Shown here in pieces: positions 43,199 to 51,960 of a stretch of DNA of 63,737 nucleotides (the stretch's first letter is position 1; every line of letters starts with the position of its first letter). The position numbers and the translations under genes were made by a program. The notes beneath the pieces were generated by a model. It did not search any database, was not told the DNA's origin, and saw nothing but the letters and a program-made list of their open reading frames with translations. Origin of the DNA: CBDDFN01 sp965227065 (GTDB lineage Bacteria; Pseudomonadota; Alphaproteobacteria; SPJN01); the NCBI GenBank assembly GCA_965227065.1, contig CBDDFN010000008.1, positions 1-63,737 of the forward strand, read 5' to 3'.

Positions 43199-44089
43199 AT
43201 GAGCCTTGATGCCACCCCCGCGACGGAGCTTCCGTCGATTGACGAGCACAAGATTTCACCGCGCAATATCGACTTTGAATTGGGATCGGACGTGAGCTTT
43301 GACTGGCACGGCGACGGGCCGGGCGTGTCGAACTTTTTCAACGTCCTGTCGCTGCTGTTTCCCGAAGGCGAAAAATTCTTCGTCATCAGCGCTCGCCATT
43401 ATGCCTCCAAGGTGAAGGGGGAGCGGGAGCGGAAAAATCTTCGCGCCTTCATGACCCAGGAAATGCTGCACACCCGCGAACATGTCGAATATAACGAGAT
43501 GCTCAAGCGCCACGGCATCAAGGCCGATGAAATCAACGAGCATGTGAAGCGCGGCCTTGTTGGCCTTTACAAAATTCTTCCCAAAAGCTGGTCATTGGCC
43601 GTCACCGTCAGTCTGGAACACTGGACCGCCATCATGGCCGAATTGGCGCTTGATGAAGACAAGATCTTCGGCCCGGCTCAGCCTAAAATGCGCGCGGTTT
43701 GGACATGGCATGCGATCGAGGAAACCGAGCATAAAGCGGTTTGCTATGATCTGTTCAAGGACATTACCGGCGGCGGCGCCTATGGCTATGCCACACGGTC
43801 AATCGCCCATGTCATGACGCTGCCCTTCCTGATGATCATTATCACGGCGCTTTATCTGGTACTGTCGGCCCAGACCAAGCAGCTCGGCAACCTCAAAGGC
43901 CATTGGGGCGCGCTGAAATTCCTGCTCGGTAAACCCGGCTTTATGCGCCGCTCGCTGGTGCCCTGGCTTGAATATCTCAAGCCCGGCTTCCATCCCTGGG
44001 ACAATGACAATCGTCACCACATCACCCAATGGGACGAAGAAGCCACCGACAGCCAGCACTATCCCGACCGCTTTGCCCCCGTTGGCTAA
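43199..44089 (+). CDS. Predicted metal-dependent hydrolase, ferritin-like (cassette B)
   Basis: This 296-aa paralogue of the protein at 5026 keeps the same candidate metal ligands: FPEGEKF, TQEMLHTREH, SLEHW and WHAIEETEHKAV. It also has the same C-terminal GFHPWDNDN motif. The N-terminus differs, and the hydrophobic segment near residues 195-225 is again present. It leads cassette B, followed by a terminator-like hairpin, a TonB receptor, an exported DUF6134-like protein and a TAXI binding protein. Shine-Dalgarno aaggaga. The upstream sequence lacks the ATCCGAATTGAA motif of cassette A, so the two copies are probably regulated differently. Confidence 0.82.
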   Translation: MSLDATPATELPSIDEHKISPRNIDFELGSDVSFDWHGDGPGVSNFFNVLSLLFPEGEKFFVISARHYASKVKGERERKNLRAFMTQEMLHTREHVEYNEMLKRHGIKADEINEHVKRGLVGLYKILPKSWSLAVTVSLEHWTAIMAELALDEDKIFGPAQPKMRAVWTWHAIEETEHKAVCYDLFKDITGGGAYGYATRSIAHVMTLPFLMIIITALYLVLSAQTKQLGNLKGHWGALKFLLGKPGFMRRSLVPWLEYLKPGFHPWDNDNRHHITQWDEEATDSQHYPDRFAPVG

Positions 44090-44112
44090 AAGCGCCACCC
44101 GTCCTGAGCTTT

Positions 44113-44145
44113 GAAAGGCCGTCTGCATCATGCGGGCGGCCTTTC
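44113..44145 (+). terminator. Hairpin after cassette B hydrolase
   Basis: GAAAGGCCG (44113-44121) pairs with CGGCCTTTC (44137-44145), followed by gctttct. It probably ends or attenuates transcription after the hydrolase gene, before the receptor's own promoter region. Confidence 0.6.
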
Positions 44146-44156
44146 GCTTTCTGACT

Positions 44157-44190
44157 TGTCAATGACGCCGAGTCACTGACATAATGTCAG
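44157..44190. promoter_or_regulatory. Overlapping dyads before the cassette B receptor
   Basis: TGTCAATGAC and GTCACTGACA (44157-44181) form a 25-nt dyad with one mismatch. It overlaps CTGACATAATGTCAG (44176-44190), a perfect palindrome around a central A. This is a likely operator cluster for the receptor promoter. Confidence 0.55.
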
Positions 44191-44264
44191 TAGGTGAGTG
44201 GCGAGAGTGCGGGCGCAAGAGATCCGCACCGTTTCACCGGGGAAACATTTGGGGGGAAGACACC

Positions 44265-46796
44265 ATGCGGATGGGGGCAGTGGGCCTTGCCGCCGTGCTG
44301 ATTTTTGTGGGATCAGCCTCGGCCGATGAACTGGATTTTCTGACAGCACCTATCGAGGTTGCGCAGGCGCAGACCGCACCTGCCGAGACGGGGCCGCAAG
44401 TAACGCCGCCACCGGCGGAAGGGGATGCATCGGCCCGGGCCGAGGAAGAGCCGGTCATCAAACCCACGCGCCGCGCCCCCCGCACCCTTGATGAAGTGAT
44501 CGTCAAAGCCCAGAAGCGCGAACAGGATTTGCAGGAAGTGCCGATTTCGGTGTCGGCCATTTCCGACATTCAGATCGAGCAATCCAATATGGAGGATTTG
44601 AACGATCTGAGCCGGTTTACCCCCAATCTCAAGGTCCAGGCCGGCGGGGTGGCGAACTTCATCTATATTCGCGGGCTTGGCTCAGGCTTTAATGAAGGCT
44701 TTGACCAGTCGGTCGGCTTTTTCATCGATGATATTTTCTATGGCCGGGTGCATTATCTGATTGCCGGATTGCTGGATGTCGAGCGGGTCGAAATTCTGCG
44801 CGGGCCGCAAGGCACCTTGTTTGGCAAGAACACGGTGGCGGGCGCGGTGTCGATCTATTCCGGCACGCCGGGGCCCGAATGGGAAGGCGAGCTTGACGGC
44901 ACGGTGGGGGATCAGAACCAGCGGACCATTCAGGGCATGGCCAACATTCCCTTGTGGGAAGACAAGCTTTCGCTTCGGCTCGCTGGTTATTTTTCCAAGC
45001 GCGACGGCTTTATGTACAACACCACCGCCATGGTCGACGATGGCGGCTTTGAAGTGCTGACCGCGCGCGCCAAGCTGCGCTTTGAAGCGACTGAAAACCT
45101 TGCCATTACCGTGTCTTATCTGAAAAACCGGGGCGAAATTTATCACGGCGTGCGCGCCCAATTGTCGGTGGCGCCCCAGCCCTGGCTATTCCTGATGCGC
45201 CAGTTTGATCCTGAAACCGAAACCGACATTGAAAATTTCAACACTGCGATTGATGAGCCCGCCTTCGGCATTCAGAACAGTGATGATTTCATTGCGACGG
45301 TCGAGCTTGAACAGTGGAACCACAATTTCTCGCTGATCTTGTCGACATCGACCTACACCCGCGATGGCGGTACCGATCTGGACGGAACGCCGATCCCGAT
45401 TTTTGCCGGGTTCCTTGATCAGGATTACACCCAATATACCGCCGAGCTGCGGGTCGCCTCACCGCCGGGGACATTTGAATATGTCGGCGGGGCCTTCTTC
45501 TATCAGGGCGAGATCAATGATTTCACCTTTGTACCGGTGGGCTATTCACAAAACTATCTCGAGACCCTGATCGGCCTTGATGCGATCTCCAGCGTCATTG
45601 GTGTGCCAACCAATATTCTGGGCAGCGTGGCGGGGCTGCTTGGCCAGCCGCAAGCCATTCAGGACCTGGTCAATGGAACCCAGGCCCTGATCGCACAGGC
45701 CCCGGTCGATTTCATTGAGCGGCTTGAGCGCCGGGAAGCCCAGTTTGACCAGCTGGCCCGGTCCTGGTCGGTCTATGGCCAATTGACCTGGAATGTCAGC
45801 GCCGAGCTGTCGGTGATTTTCGGCATGCGGTTCGGCATGGACTTCAAAGAGGTCGACTATTACCAGCAGATCGGCACGGATGCGCTGTTCCCGGGCCCGA
45901 CGCTGATCTTGGGGCCGCTGCTGGAACTTGAGAATTTCTCCGACACCGCGTCGGTTCAGGAAACCGATTATGCTCCGAAAATTTCGGCGCTGTGGCGGCT
46001 GATGGAATGCTGCAATGTCTATGCGACCTACGCGCAAGGCGGAAAATCGGGCGGCTTTAATGCACTCAGCTTGCGGGCATCGGACACGCGGTTTGAGCCT
46101 GAAAAGGCCCACACTTTTGAAGCGGGCATCAAGACCGAGCTGTTCAGCAACCGGGTGCGCCTCAATGCCGGGGTGTTCCGCACCCATTTCTCCAACCTTC
46201 AGGTTTCCATTTTCAACGGCATTGACATTATTGTGAAGAACGCGCCCAAGGCGGTGACGCAAGGCGTGGAAGTTGATCTCAATTCCATCTTTGATTTCGG
46301 CCTGTCGGTGATTGGCTCTTTTGCGTTCCTTGATGCCTTTTATACCGAGTTCAAGGATGGTCCCTGCATCGCCCGCAACACGATCGAAAATCAGCTGGCG
46401 GACAGCGATTTTTGCGATGTGTCCGGGGATCGGCTGCCCAACGGACCGCGCGCGCAAGCCAGCCTGTCGCTCAATCAGGTTGTCACCGCCCGCCAGGTCG
46501 GGCTGGGTGACTGGCCGGTCGATCTGGTGTTCGGCGGCGATATTCTTTATCAGGGCAAGGTCTTGCTGCAGGCTGACAGCGATCCCAACGACATACAAAA
46601 GTCATATTGGATGTTCAATCTGCGCGCCGGATTGCAGAGTGCCGATGGCCGCTATAGTTTTTCGGTATTCTTGCGCAATGTGACGAACCAGATCGTCAAA
46701 TTGCAAAGCGTTGATGTGCCTTTGTTGACCGGCAGCCATGTGGCTGTGATTGATCAGCCCCGCGCGTTAAGCTTTCATTTGACGGCAAAATTTTGA
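44265..46796 (+). CDS. TonB-dependent outer-membrane receptor (cassette B)
   Basis: This 843-aa receptor is closely related to the one at 6058. It has a signal peptide (1-20), a TonB-box region (LDEVIVKAQ, 75-83) and a plug with IYIRGLGSGFNEGFDQSVG. The long barrel ends in AKF. Its Leu/Ala-rich extracellular-loop insertion (about residues 429-510) begins ETLIGLDAISSVIG and differs strongly in sequence from cassette A's. This implies a different ligand or ligand face. I chose the ATG at 44265 because ggggggaag precedes it. It is co-transcribed with the exported protein 10 bp downstream. Confidence 0.93.
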   Translation: MRMGAVGLAAVLIFVGSASADELDFLTAPIEVAQAQTAPAETGPQVTPPPAEGDASARAEEEPVIKPTRRAPRTLDEVIVKAQKREQDLQEVPISVSAISDIQIEQSNMEDLNDLSRFTPNLKVQAGGVANFIYIRGLGSGFNEGFDQSVGFFIDDIFYGRVHYLIAGLLDVERVEILRGPQGTLFGKNTVAGAVSIYSGTPGPEWEGELDGTVGDQNQRTIQGMANIPLWEDKLSLRLAGYFSKRDGFMYNTTAMVDDGGFEVLTARAKLRFEATENLAITVSYLKNRGEIYHGVRAQLSVAPQPWLFLMRQFDPETETDIENFNTAIDEPAFGIQNSDDFIATVELEQWNHNFSLILSTSTYTRDGGTDLDGTPIPIFAGFLDQDYTQYTAELRVASPPGTFEYVGGAFFYQGEINDFTFVPVGYSQNYLETLIGLDAISSVIGVPTNILGSVAGLLGQPQAIQDLVNGTQALIAQAPVDFIERLERREAQFDQLARSWSVYGQLTWNVSAELSVIFGMRFGMDFKEVDYYQQIGTDALFPGPTLILGPLLELENFSDTASVQETDYAPKISALWRLMECCNVYATYAQGGKSGGFNALSLRASDTRFEPEKAHTFEAGIKTELFSNRVRLNAGVFRTHFSNLQVSIFNGIDIIVKNAPKAVTQGVEVDLNSIFDFGLSVIGSFAFLDAFYTEFKDGPCIARNTIENQLADSDFCDVSGDRLPNGPRAQASLSLNQVVTARQVGLGDWPVDLVFGGDILYQGKVLLQADSDPNDIQKSYWMFNLRAGLQSADGRYSFSVFLRNVTNQIVKLQSVDVPLLTGSHVAVIDQPRALSFHLTAKF

Positions 46797-46806
46797 GGGG
46801 ATTGTT

Positions 46807-47553
46807 ATGAACCGTTTTGTTTCCGGTCTTGTGGTGGCAGCTGGCTTTGTCATGGCCGCGCCTGCGCTGGCCGCTGATGTGTGGTGGCCCAAGGGTGGCG
46901 AGGAAGTCGGCTACACCATGTATAAAAGCGGTGAGAAAGTCGGCAAAGCCAAGCTGACATTCTCTGCTGAAGACGGCAAAATCACCTCGGTTCAGGACAA
47001 TCGGATGAAATTCGACATCGGCGGCATTGATGTCGTCACGCGTTTCGTCTTCCGCGAAACCTGGAAAGGTGACCGGTTCGTGGAATATTCAACCCATGGT
47101 CAGGCCAAGGGCGGACCTGAAAAGCGCCGTTTCACGCTGAAAGCCGAACCCAATGAGGCTGGCGAGCTTGTGGTGCAATCCCCGCGCCACGGCGACCGGG
47201 TTGCCCCCGATGGCATGCAGCCCGCCACCTTCTGGCATCTCAATCACATTCTTGCCTATGACGTGTTTGACCCGTTCGCGGGCGGGTTTGCGTCACTTGA
47301 GTTTGATAATCTGGGGCCGCAAAACATCAAATATGATGGCGCGGACGGCCAATGTCTGGCCTTCAACCTGCGTGTGAAGCTCAAAAGCCGGGATGAGTTG
47401 GGTGAGCTGCCGCCTGGCGTTAATCGTGAAGACGTTCCGCTGGAGCGGACGTTCAAAGCCTGGTTCGAGCCCGATGGTTTGATGTGTGCGCTGGTGATGG
47501 ACACGCCGATGGGCAGTGTTGCCATGGTGCGCGATTACCGCAAAACCGACTGA
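46807..47553 (+). CDS. Exported protein of unknown function, DUF6134-like (cassette B)
   Basis: This 248-aa protein has a signal peptide (1-22, ending ALA) and is a paralogue of the protein at 8566. Both start their mature part with a VWWPK/IWWPK motif and share FWHLNHIL (FWHLTHIL), FDPF-GGFA, NLGPQ, CLAF and the C-terminal DYRKTD (RYRKTD). A periplasmic beta-sheet protein that works with the receptor is the likeliest reading, but the role is not established. The TAXI gene begins 16 bp after its stop. Confidence 0.7.
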   Translation: MNRFVSGLVVAAGFVMAAPALAADVWWPKGGEEVGYTMYKSGEKVGKAKLTFSAEDGKITSVQDNRMKFDIGGIDVVTRFVFRETWKGDRFVEYSTHGQAKGGPEKRRFTLKAEPNEAGELVVQSPRHGDRVAPDGMQPATFWHLNHILAYDVFDPFAGGFASLEFDNLGPQNIKYDGADGQCLAFNLRVKLKSRDELGELPPGVNREDVPLERTFKAWFEPDGLMCALVMDTPMGSVAMVRDYRKTD

Positions 47554-47569
47554 CGCGAGGCGCAGGCCG

Positions 47570-48571
47570 ATGCGCCTTTTCCCCCTGATAGCCTTGCTGG
47601 TGTGGAGCAGCGCGGCATGCGCCGCTGATCCCGATGCGCTGCGCTATTTCCGCATTGGAACAGGGTCAGCCGCAGGCACTGATTTCACCATCGGCCAAGC
47701 CATTGCCGCAGTGATTTCCAGCCCGCCGGGCGCGCCGCCGTGCGATGCGCGCAGCCGCTGTGGCGTGCCGGGCCTGATTGCGGTGGCCGAGACGACCGGC
47801 ACGGCGCGGGCGAATTTTGACCGCGTCGAAAGCGGCCTGTTAAGCGCGGCCCTGGTCCGGACGGATCTTCTGTCGCGGCGGGAGGATCTGGGCGGGCTGC
47901 GCTATGTCGGCTCGCTCTATGAACAAAATTTCTATCTGGTGGCCCAGCGTTTCGGGGCGATTGAAAGTCCTGCTGATCTGGCCGGAAAACGGGTGGCGAT
48001 TGGCCGTCCGGGGTCGGGCACCCGGCTTGCGGCGGAACTGGTGCTGGGCGCTTATGGCATCAAACTCACAACCTTTGAGCCGGTGCGCGAAGACCCCGGC
48101 CGCGCCGCTGACATGCTGGCCGCCGGCGAGTTGGATGCATTTTTCTTTGTCGGCGGGCAGCCCGCATTGATCATTTCCAAGCTGGCGGAACAAAAAACCA
48201 TCCGGCTTGTGCCGCTCAAAGGCGGGGCGATGGAACGGCTGTCGATCCTGTTTCGGTCATACAACCGCACCAAGCTGACAAAAGATGCCTACGGGCTGGA
48301 CGCCGAAACCGAAACGATCGGCGTGGTGACCGGCCTGATCGTGAATGAAAACGCCGACGCCGATCTTGTCTATGCCATCACCAAGGCCTTGTGGGCCGAC
48401 GGCAACAGGCGGCATTTCTCAACCGTTGCGCCGGGGCTCGCCGCCTTTGATGCCATGCGGGCCCTTGAAGGCGCGCCGATTGAGCTGCATCCGGGTGCGG
48501 AACGTTACTATACTGAAATCGGCTTGATTGAGCCTGCGGTTCAGGTCGAGGCGACCGGCTCGCAGCCCTGA
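47570..48571 (+). CDS. TAXI-family solute-binding protein
   Basis: This 333-aa periplasmic protein has a signal peptide (1-19). It matches TAXI-type TRAP binding proteins, with FRIGTGSAAGTDFTIG at the mature N-terminus, then GLIAVAETTGTARANFD, LAGKRVAIGRPGSGTR and LDAFFFVGGQPA. TAXI proteins normally deliver a small acid to a fused TRAP permease. No such permease is in this window, so this is an orphan binding protein or acts as a sensor. It is the last gene of cassette B and is missing from cassette A. Its 3' end overlaps the convergent GST gene by 31 bp. Confidence 0.82.
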   Translation: MRLFPLIALLVWSSAACAADPDALRYFRIGTGSAAGTDFTIGQAIAAVISSPPGAPPCDARSRCGVPGLIAVAETTGTARANFDRVESGLLSAALVRTDLLSRREDLGGLRYVGSLYEQNFYLVAQRFGAIESPADLAGKRVAIGRPGSGTRLAAELVLGAYGIKLTTFEPVREDPGRAADMLAAGELDAFFFVGGQPALIISKLAEQKTIRLVPLKGGAMERLSILFRSYNRTKLTKDAYGLDAETETIGVVTGLIVNENADADLVYAITKALWADGNRRHFSTVAPGLAAFDAMRALEGAPIELHPGAERYYTEIGLIEPAVQVEATGSQP

Positions 48572-49191
48572 AGCCATTCGGCAATCTCGTCCATCTGCCA
48601 GACCGTGTCGCAATAGCTGCGCGCCACGTCATTGAGCGCGACCTTATAGGTCAAAAAGCGCGAGACGACCGGCGCATACATGGCATCGGCAATGGTGAAA
48701 TGACCGAACAGGAAGGGGCCGTCATCGGCAAAGCGGATGCGCATCTGGGTCCACACTGCTTCGATCCGCTTGATATTGGCGGCGACCTCCTCAGACATGC
48801 CTTCACCGGGATGCCGGCCCAGACAATCCATCGGCATGTTCTGGCGCAGGGGACCAAAGCCGGAATGCATTTCATGGGCCACGCTGCGGGCGAGCGCGCG
48901 GGCGGTGGTGTCGAACGGCCACAATTCGCGGTCGGGATAAAGCTCCGCGAGATATTCCATGATGGCGAGCGAGTCCCACAAGGTCAGGCTGCCATGGGTG
49001 AGCGCCGGGACAAGACCTGACGGCGAATGCTCTAAAATATTGGCCTTGCTGTCAGGCTGGCGCAGCTTGATCACGGTTTCAGAAAAGGGGATGGCCTTGG
49101 CTTTCATCAGCAGCCAGGGGCGCAGCGACCAGCTTGATGTATTCTTGCTGCCCAGGATGAGGTGAAAATCTTCTTGCGCGTCATTTGCCAT
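48541..49191 (-). CDS. Glutathione S-transferase
   Basis: This 216-aa GST has an N-terminal thioredoxin-like domain with GSKNTSSWSLRPWLLM (about 14-29), where Ser residues can activate glutathione. SGLVPAL contains the cis-Pro, and LWDSLAIMEYLAE binds the gamma-glutamyl part. The helical C-domain ends before WLQGCEP. It conjugates or isomerises small electrophiles in the cytoplasm. It is a single gene, convergent with the TAXI gene and divergent from the aminopeptidase. Confidence 0.88.
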   Translation of the reverse strand: MANDAQEDFHLILGSKNTSSWSLRPWLLMKAKAIPFSETVIKLRQPDSKANILEHSPSGLVPALTHGSLTLWDSLAIMEYLAELYPDRELWPFDTTARALARSVAHEMHSGFGPLRQNMPMDCLGRHPGEGMSEEVAANIKRIEAVWTQMRIRFADDGPFLFGHFTIADAMYAPVVSRFLTYKVALNDVARSYCDTVWQMDEIAEWLQGCEPVAST

Positions 49192-49247
49192 GGCTGGCCC
49201 CTGTCCAATAGTTTAGCCTTCACGCATTAGGAATATTGAGGCGCGCA

Positions 49248-50609
49248 ATGGCGATCAAGCAGTTTGACGGATTTGATGGAGACGGTGAGGCGCTGGCCCT
49301 GCACGCGGTGACGGTGGAGGGGCTTGATGCATGGCGCGGCGGCCTGCCCGACGCGCAAGCCCGCTTTGTGGCCCAATCAGGCTTTGACGCTCGTGAGGCG
49401 AGCCTGATGGCGCTGCCTGGTGACGATGGGGTGACCGGGTTTGCTGTTGGACTGGGGGCGGACGTAAATCCGCTCAGCATCGGTTTTGCGGCACGCCGCT
49501 TGCCTGCGGGCACCTACCGCCTCACCGACAAGGATGAACGTTATGCGCTTGGCTTTGCGCTGGGCCGCTATGGTTTCACCCGCTACCGGGCAGGACCAGC
49601 CCCCATGGCACAACTTGCCGTTGATGCCGATATGCAAGCCAAGCTCACGCCCATCATTGAGGGGGCGCATTTCGCGCGGGATCTGATCAATACCCCGGCC
49701 GAAGATATGGGGCCCGGTGCGCTCGAAAGCGAAATGGGGCTGCTCGCCCACCACCATGGTGCGCTTTATTCGGTGGTGGCGGGCGATGATTTGCTGGCGA
49801 AAAACTTCCCGCTCATACATGCGGTGGGCCGTGCGGGCGATGAAGCGCCCCGATTGCTCAAGCTGGAATGGGGGTCCGCCGATGCCCCCAGCGTCACGCT
49901 GGTCGGCAAAGGCGTGTGCTTTGATACGGGCGGGCTTGATCTCAAGCCAAGCTCGGCCATGGGGCTGATGAAAAAGGATATGGGGGGCGCGGCCAATGTG
50001 CTGGGCCTTGCCCATATGATCATGAGCCGCAAGCTCAATATCCATCTGACGGTTCTGGTTCCGGCGGTTGAAAATGCCGTGTCGGGGAATGCCATGCGGC
50101 CCGGCGACATCTTCCCCTCGCGCAAGGGGCTGACGGTTCAGATCGACAATACTGATGCCGAAGGCCGGCTGGTGCTCGCCGATGCGCTCGCGCTCGCCGA
50201 CGAAGACGCGCCCCAATTGATGGTGTGCATGGCGACGCTGACCGGCGCGGCGCGCGTTGCGGTGGGGCCCGACCTCGCGCCCTTCTTTACCGATGATGAG
50301 GCACTGGCGGCTGATCTGGTCGAAGCCAGCCGGGCCGCTTTTGATCCGGTATGGCGCCTGCCTTTGTGGGAGGGCTACCGGGCCGATGTCGAGGCGCGGA
50401 TTGCTGATCTGACCAATGCCCCGCCGGGCGGTTTCGCCGGGTCAACCAAGGCCGCCTTGTTCCTCGACCGCTTTGTCGAGAATGCCGGATCGTTTATCCA
50501 TTTTGACATTTATGGCTGGTCGCCGCGTGAACGCGGCGAGGTGCCCGAAGGCGGGCGCGATCAGGCCATCCGAACGCTCAATGAATTGCTGGGCCGCCGC
50601 TATGGCTGA
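49248..50609 (+). CDS. Leucyl aminopeptidase family M17
   Basis: This 453-aa dizinc aminopeptidase removes N-terminal residues from peptides in the cytoplasm. The metal-binding core is intact, with VGKGVCFDTGGLDLKP, MKKDMGGAA with the catalytic Lys, and NTDAEGRLVLADAL. The N-terminal regulatory domain (about 1-145) is short and diverged. I chose the ATG at 49248; a TTG at 49236 is possible. The gene overlaps the NlpC/P60 gene by 8 bp, an arrangement common in alphaproteobacteria and suggesting joint use in peptide or wall-peptide recycling. Confidence 0.9.
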   Translation: MAIKQFDGFDGDGEALALHAVTVEGLDAWRGGLPDAQARFVAQSGFDAREASLMALPGDDGVTGFAVGLGADVNPLSIGFAARRLPAGTYRLTDKDERYALGFALGRYGFTRYRAGPAPMAQLAVDADMQAKLTPIIEGAHFARDLINTPAEDMGPGALESEMGLLAHHHGALYSVVAGDDLLAKNFPLIHAVGRAGDEAPRLLKLEWGSADAPSVTLVGKGVCFDTGGLDLKPSSAMGLMKKDMGGAANVLGLAHMIMSRKLNIHLTVLVPAVENAVSGNAMRPGDIFPSRKGLTVQIDNTDAEGRLVLADALALADEDAPQLMVCMATLTGAARVAVGPDLAPFFTDDEALAADLVEASRAAFDPVWRLPLWEGYRADVEARIADLTNAPPGGFAGSTKAALFLDRFVENAGSFIHFDIYGWSPRERGEVPEGGRDQAIRTLNELLGRRYG

Positions 50610-51462
50610 TCTCGATCCCAAGTTTGATCCAAGAGTGACACCGGTCACCGATCAGTTTGCGGCAGATTTTCTGCGCGGCGAAATCGATCGCCCCCGGTAC
50701 CGTGAAGGCGTGGCCTACCGGCTGTTTTCCGGCGAAGCCGCCATGTTCAAAGAGCCCCGGCCCGATGCGGTGCGCATTTCCACGGCCTTGTTCGGCGAAA
50801 GCTTTACCGTTTATGACCGCATGGAAGGCTATGCCTGGGGCCAGCTTGGCACCGATGGCTATATGGGCTGGGTGGCCGAAACCGCATTGATGCCCGGTGC
50901 GCTGGCACCAACCCATCGGGTCAGCGCGCGGGCTGCCCATCTATACACCATGCCCGGTGTGCGCAGCCGGGTTGTAATGCGGCTGCCGGTCAATGCGCTG
51001 GTCTGCGTGGTGAGCGAGAAGGACGGCACCGGCGTGCTGGATGGCGGGGCCGGTGTGGTGCCGTTGCAGCACCTGACGCCGCTTGATCAGCCCGCGCCTG
51101 ATTTCGTCACCGTCTGTGAAAGCCTGCATGGAGCGCCTTATCTGTGGGGCGGGCGCAGCGATCTGGGGCTGGATTGTTCGGGCCTGACACAGGCGGGGCT
51201 ACTGGCGGCGGGCCAGTCCTGTCCGCGCGACAGCGATCAGCAACAGGCCGCCCTCGGCACCGAAATTTCGGAAGATGACGGGTTGCGCCGGGGTGATCTG
51301 GTGTTCTGGAAAGGCCATGTCGGTGTGATGGTGTCTGACACGGACTTTTTGCACGCCAATGGTCATCATATGGCGGTGGCGGTTGAACCGTTCGCGGACG
51401 CCAAGGCGCGGATTGCGGCCCAGGAATTTGGCGCGATTACCGCGATCAAACGCTTGAAATAA
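50602..51462 (+). CDS. NlpC/P60 cysteine peptidase with SH3-like domains
   Basis: This 286-aa protein has two bacterial SH3-like regions (about 25-150), then a C40 peptidase domain with DCSGLTQ (catalytic Cys), GHVGVMV (His) and HANGHHM. Such enzymes cleave gamma-D-Glu-diaminopimelate bonds of peptidoglycan peptides. No signal peptide is seen, and the overlapping aminopeptidase is cytoplasmic, so it may process recycled muropeptides rather than intact wall. Translational coupling to the aminopeptidase supports this. Confidence 0.88.
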   Translation: MADLDPKFDPRVTPVTDQFAADFLRGEIDRPRYREGVAYRLFSGEAAMFKEPRPDAVRISTALFGESFTVYDRMEGYAWGQLGTDGYMGWVAETALMPGALAPTHRVSARAAHLYTMPGVRSRVVMRLPVNALVCVVSEKDGTGVLDGGAGVVPLQHLTPLDQPAPDFVTVCESLHGAPYLWGGRSDLGLDCSGLTQAGLLAAGQSCPRDSDQQQAALGTEISEDDGLRRGDLVFWKGHVGVMVSDTDFLHANGHHMAVAVEPFADAKARIAAQEFGAITAIKRLK

Positions 51463-51483
51463 ACCGCCCGTCTGGAAGGCGGG

Positions 51484-51960
51484 TTACGATAGCGCTTTCG
51501 TCATCATGATTTGCGTGCCAAGGGCGGTTTCAAAGCTCTCATTGCGCGTCCAACCCATCTGCTCATAGAAATGCATCTTGTCGGGCGTGTAGAGCCAGAG
51601 CAGATGCGTGCCTTGCGCCCGGGCAAAATCCTCGACCGTTTGCACAAGCGCCCGGCCAATGCCGCGATGGCGCGCCTCAGGCCGCGTGTAGGCGCTGGCC
51701 AGCCAGGGGTGCAAATCAAGCCGGTCGGCCCGGTCATGGCGGGCATAGGTGGCGGTTCCCAGAAAGGCAGCGGTTTCGCCATCCAGGGCGACAAAGCTCT
51801 GATATTCAGGATTGTCGAGCGAATTGGCCGTCACCATGGCCAGCCGGTCGGCAAACAACTGGCCTTGCGGTATGCCCCATTGGTGCCACAGATGCCGCGC
51901 AATTTCCTCGCGCAGATGCACATGCTCCGCCAGGGGATGGATGGTGAAATCCCGGCTCAA
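51484..51960 (-). CDS. GNAT-family N-acetyltransferase
   Basis: This 158-aa acetyltransferase has the acetyl-CoA-binding motif RHRGIGRALV (about 97-106), the preceding strand LASAYTRPEA and the late YEQMGW segment typical of the fold. The substrate is unknown. Its start overlaps the stop of the upstream hydroxyacid dehydrogenase (ATGA), making it the last gene of the Yej-type operon. Acetylation of an imported peptide or antibiotic-like compound is possible but unproven. Confidence 0.83.
   Translation of the reverse strand: MSRDFTIHPLAEHVHLREEIARHLWHQWGIPQGQLFADRLAMVTANSLDNPEYQSFVALDGETAAFLGTATYARHDRADRLDLHPWLASAYTRPEARHRGIGRALVQTVEDFARAQGTHLLWLYTPDKMHFYEQMGWTRNESFETALGTQIMMTKALS

Noticed and set aside
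45546..46598. 350-codon open frame on the - strand
   Set aside because: Antisense shadow of the cassette B receptor; GC-rich third positions create long antisense frames.
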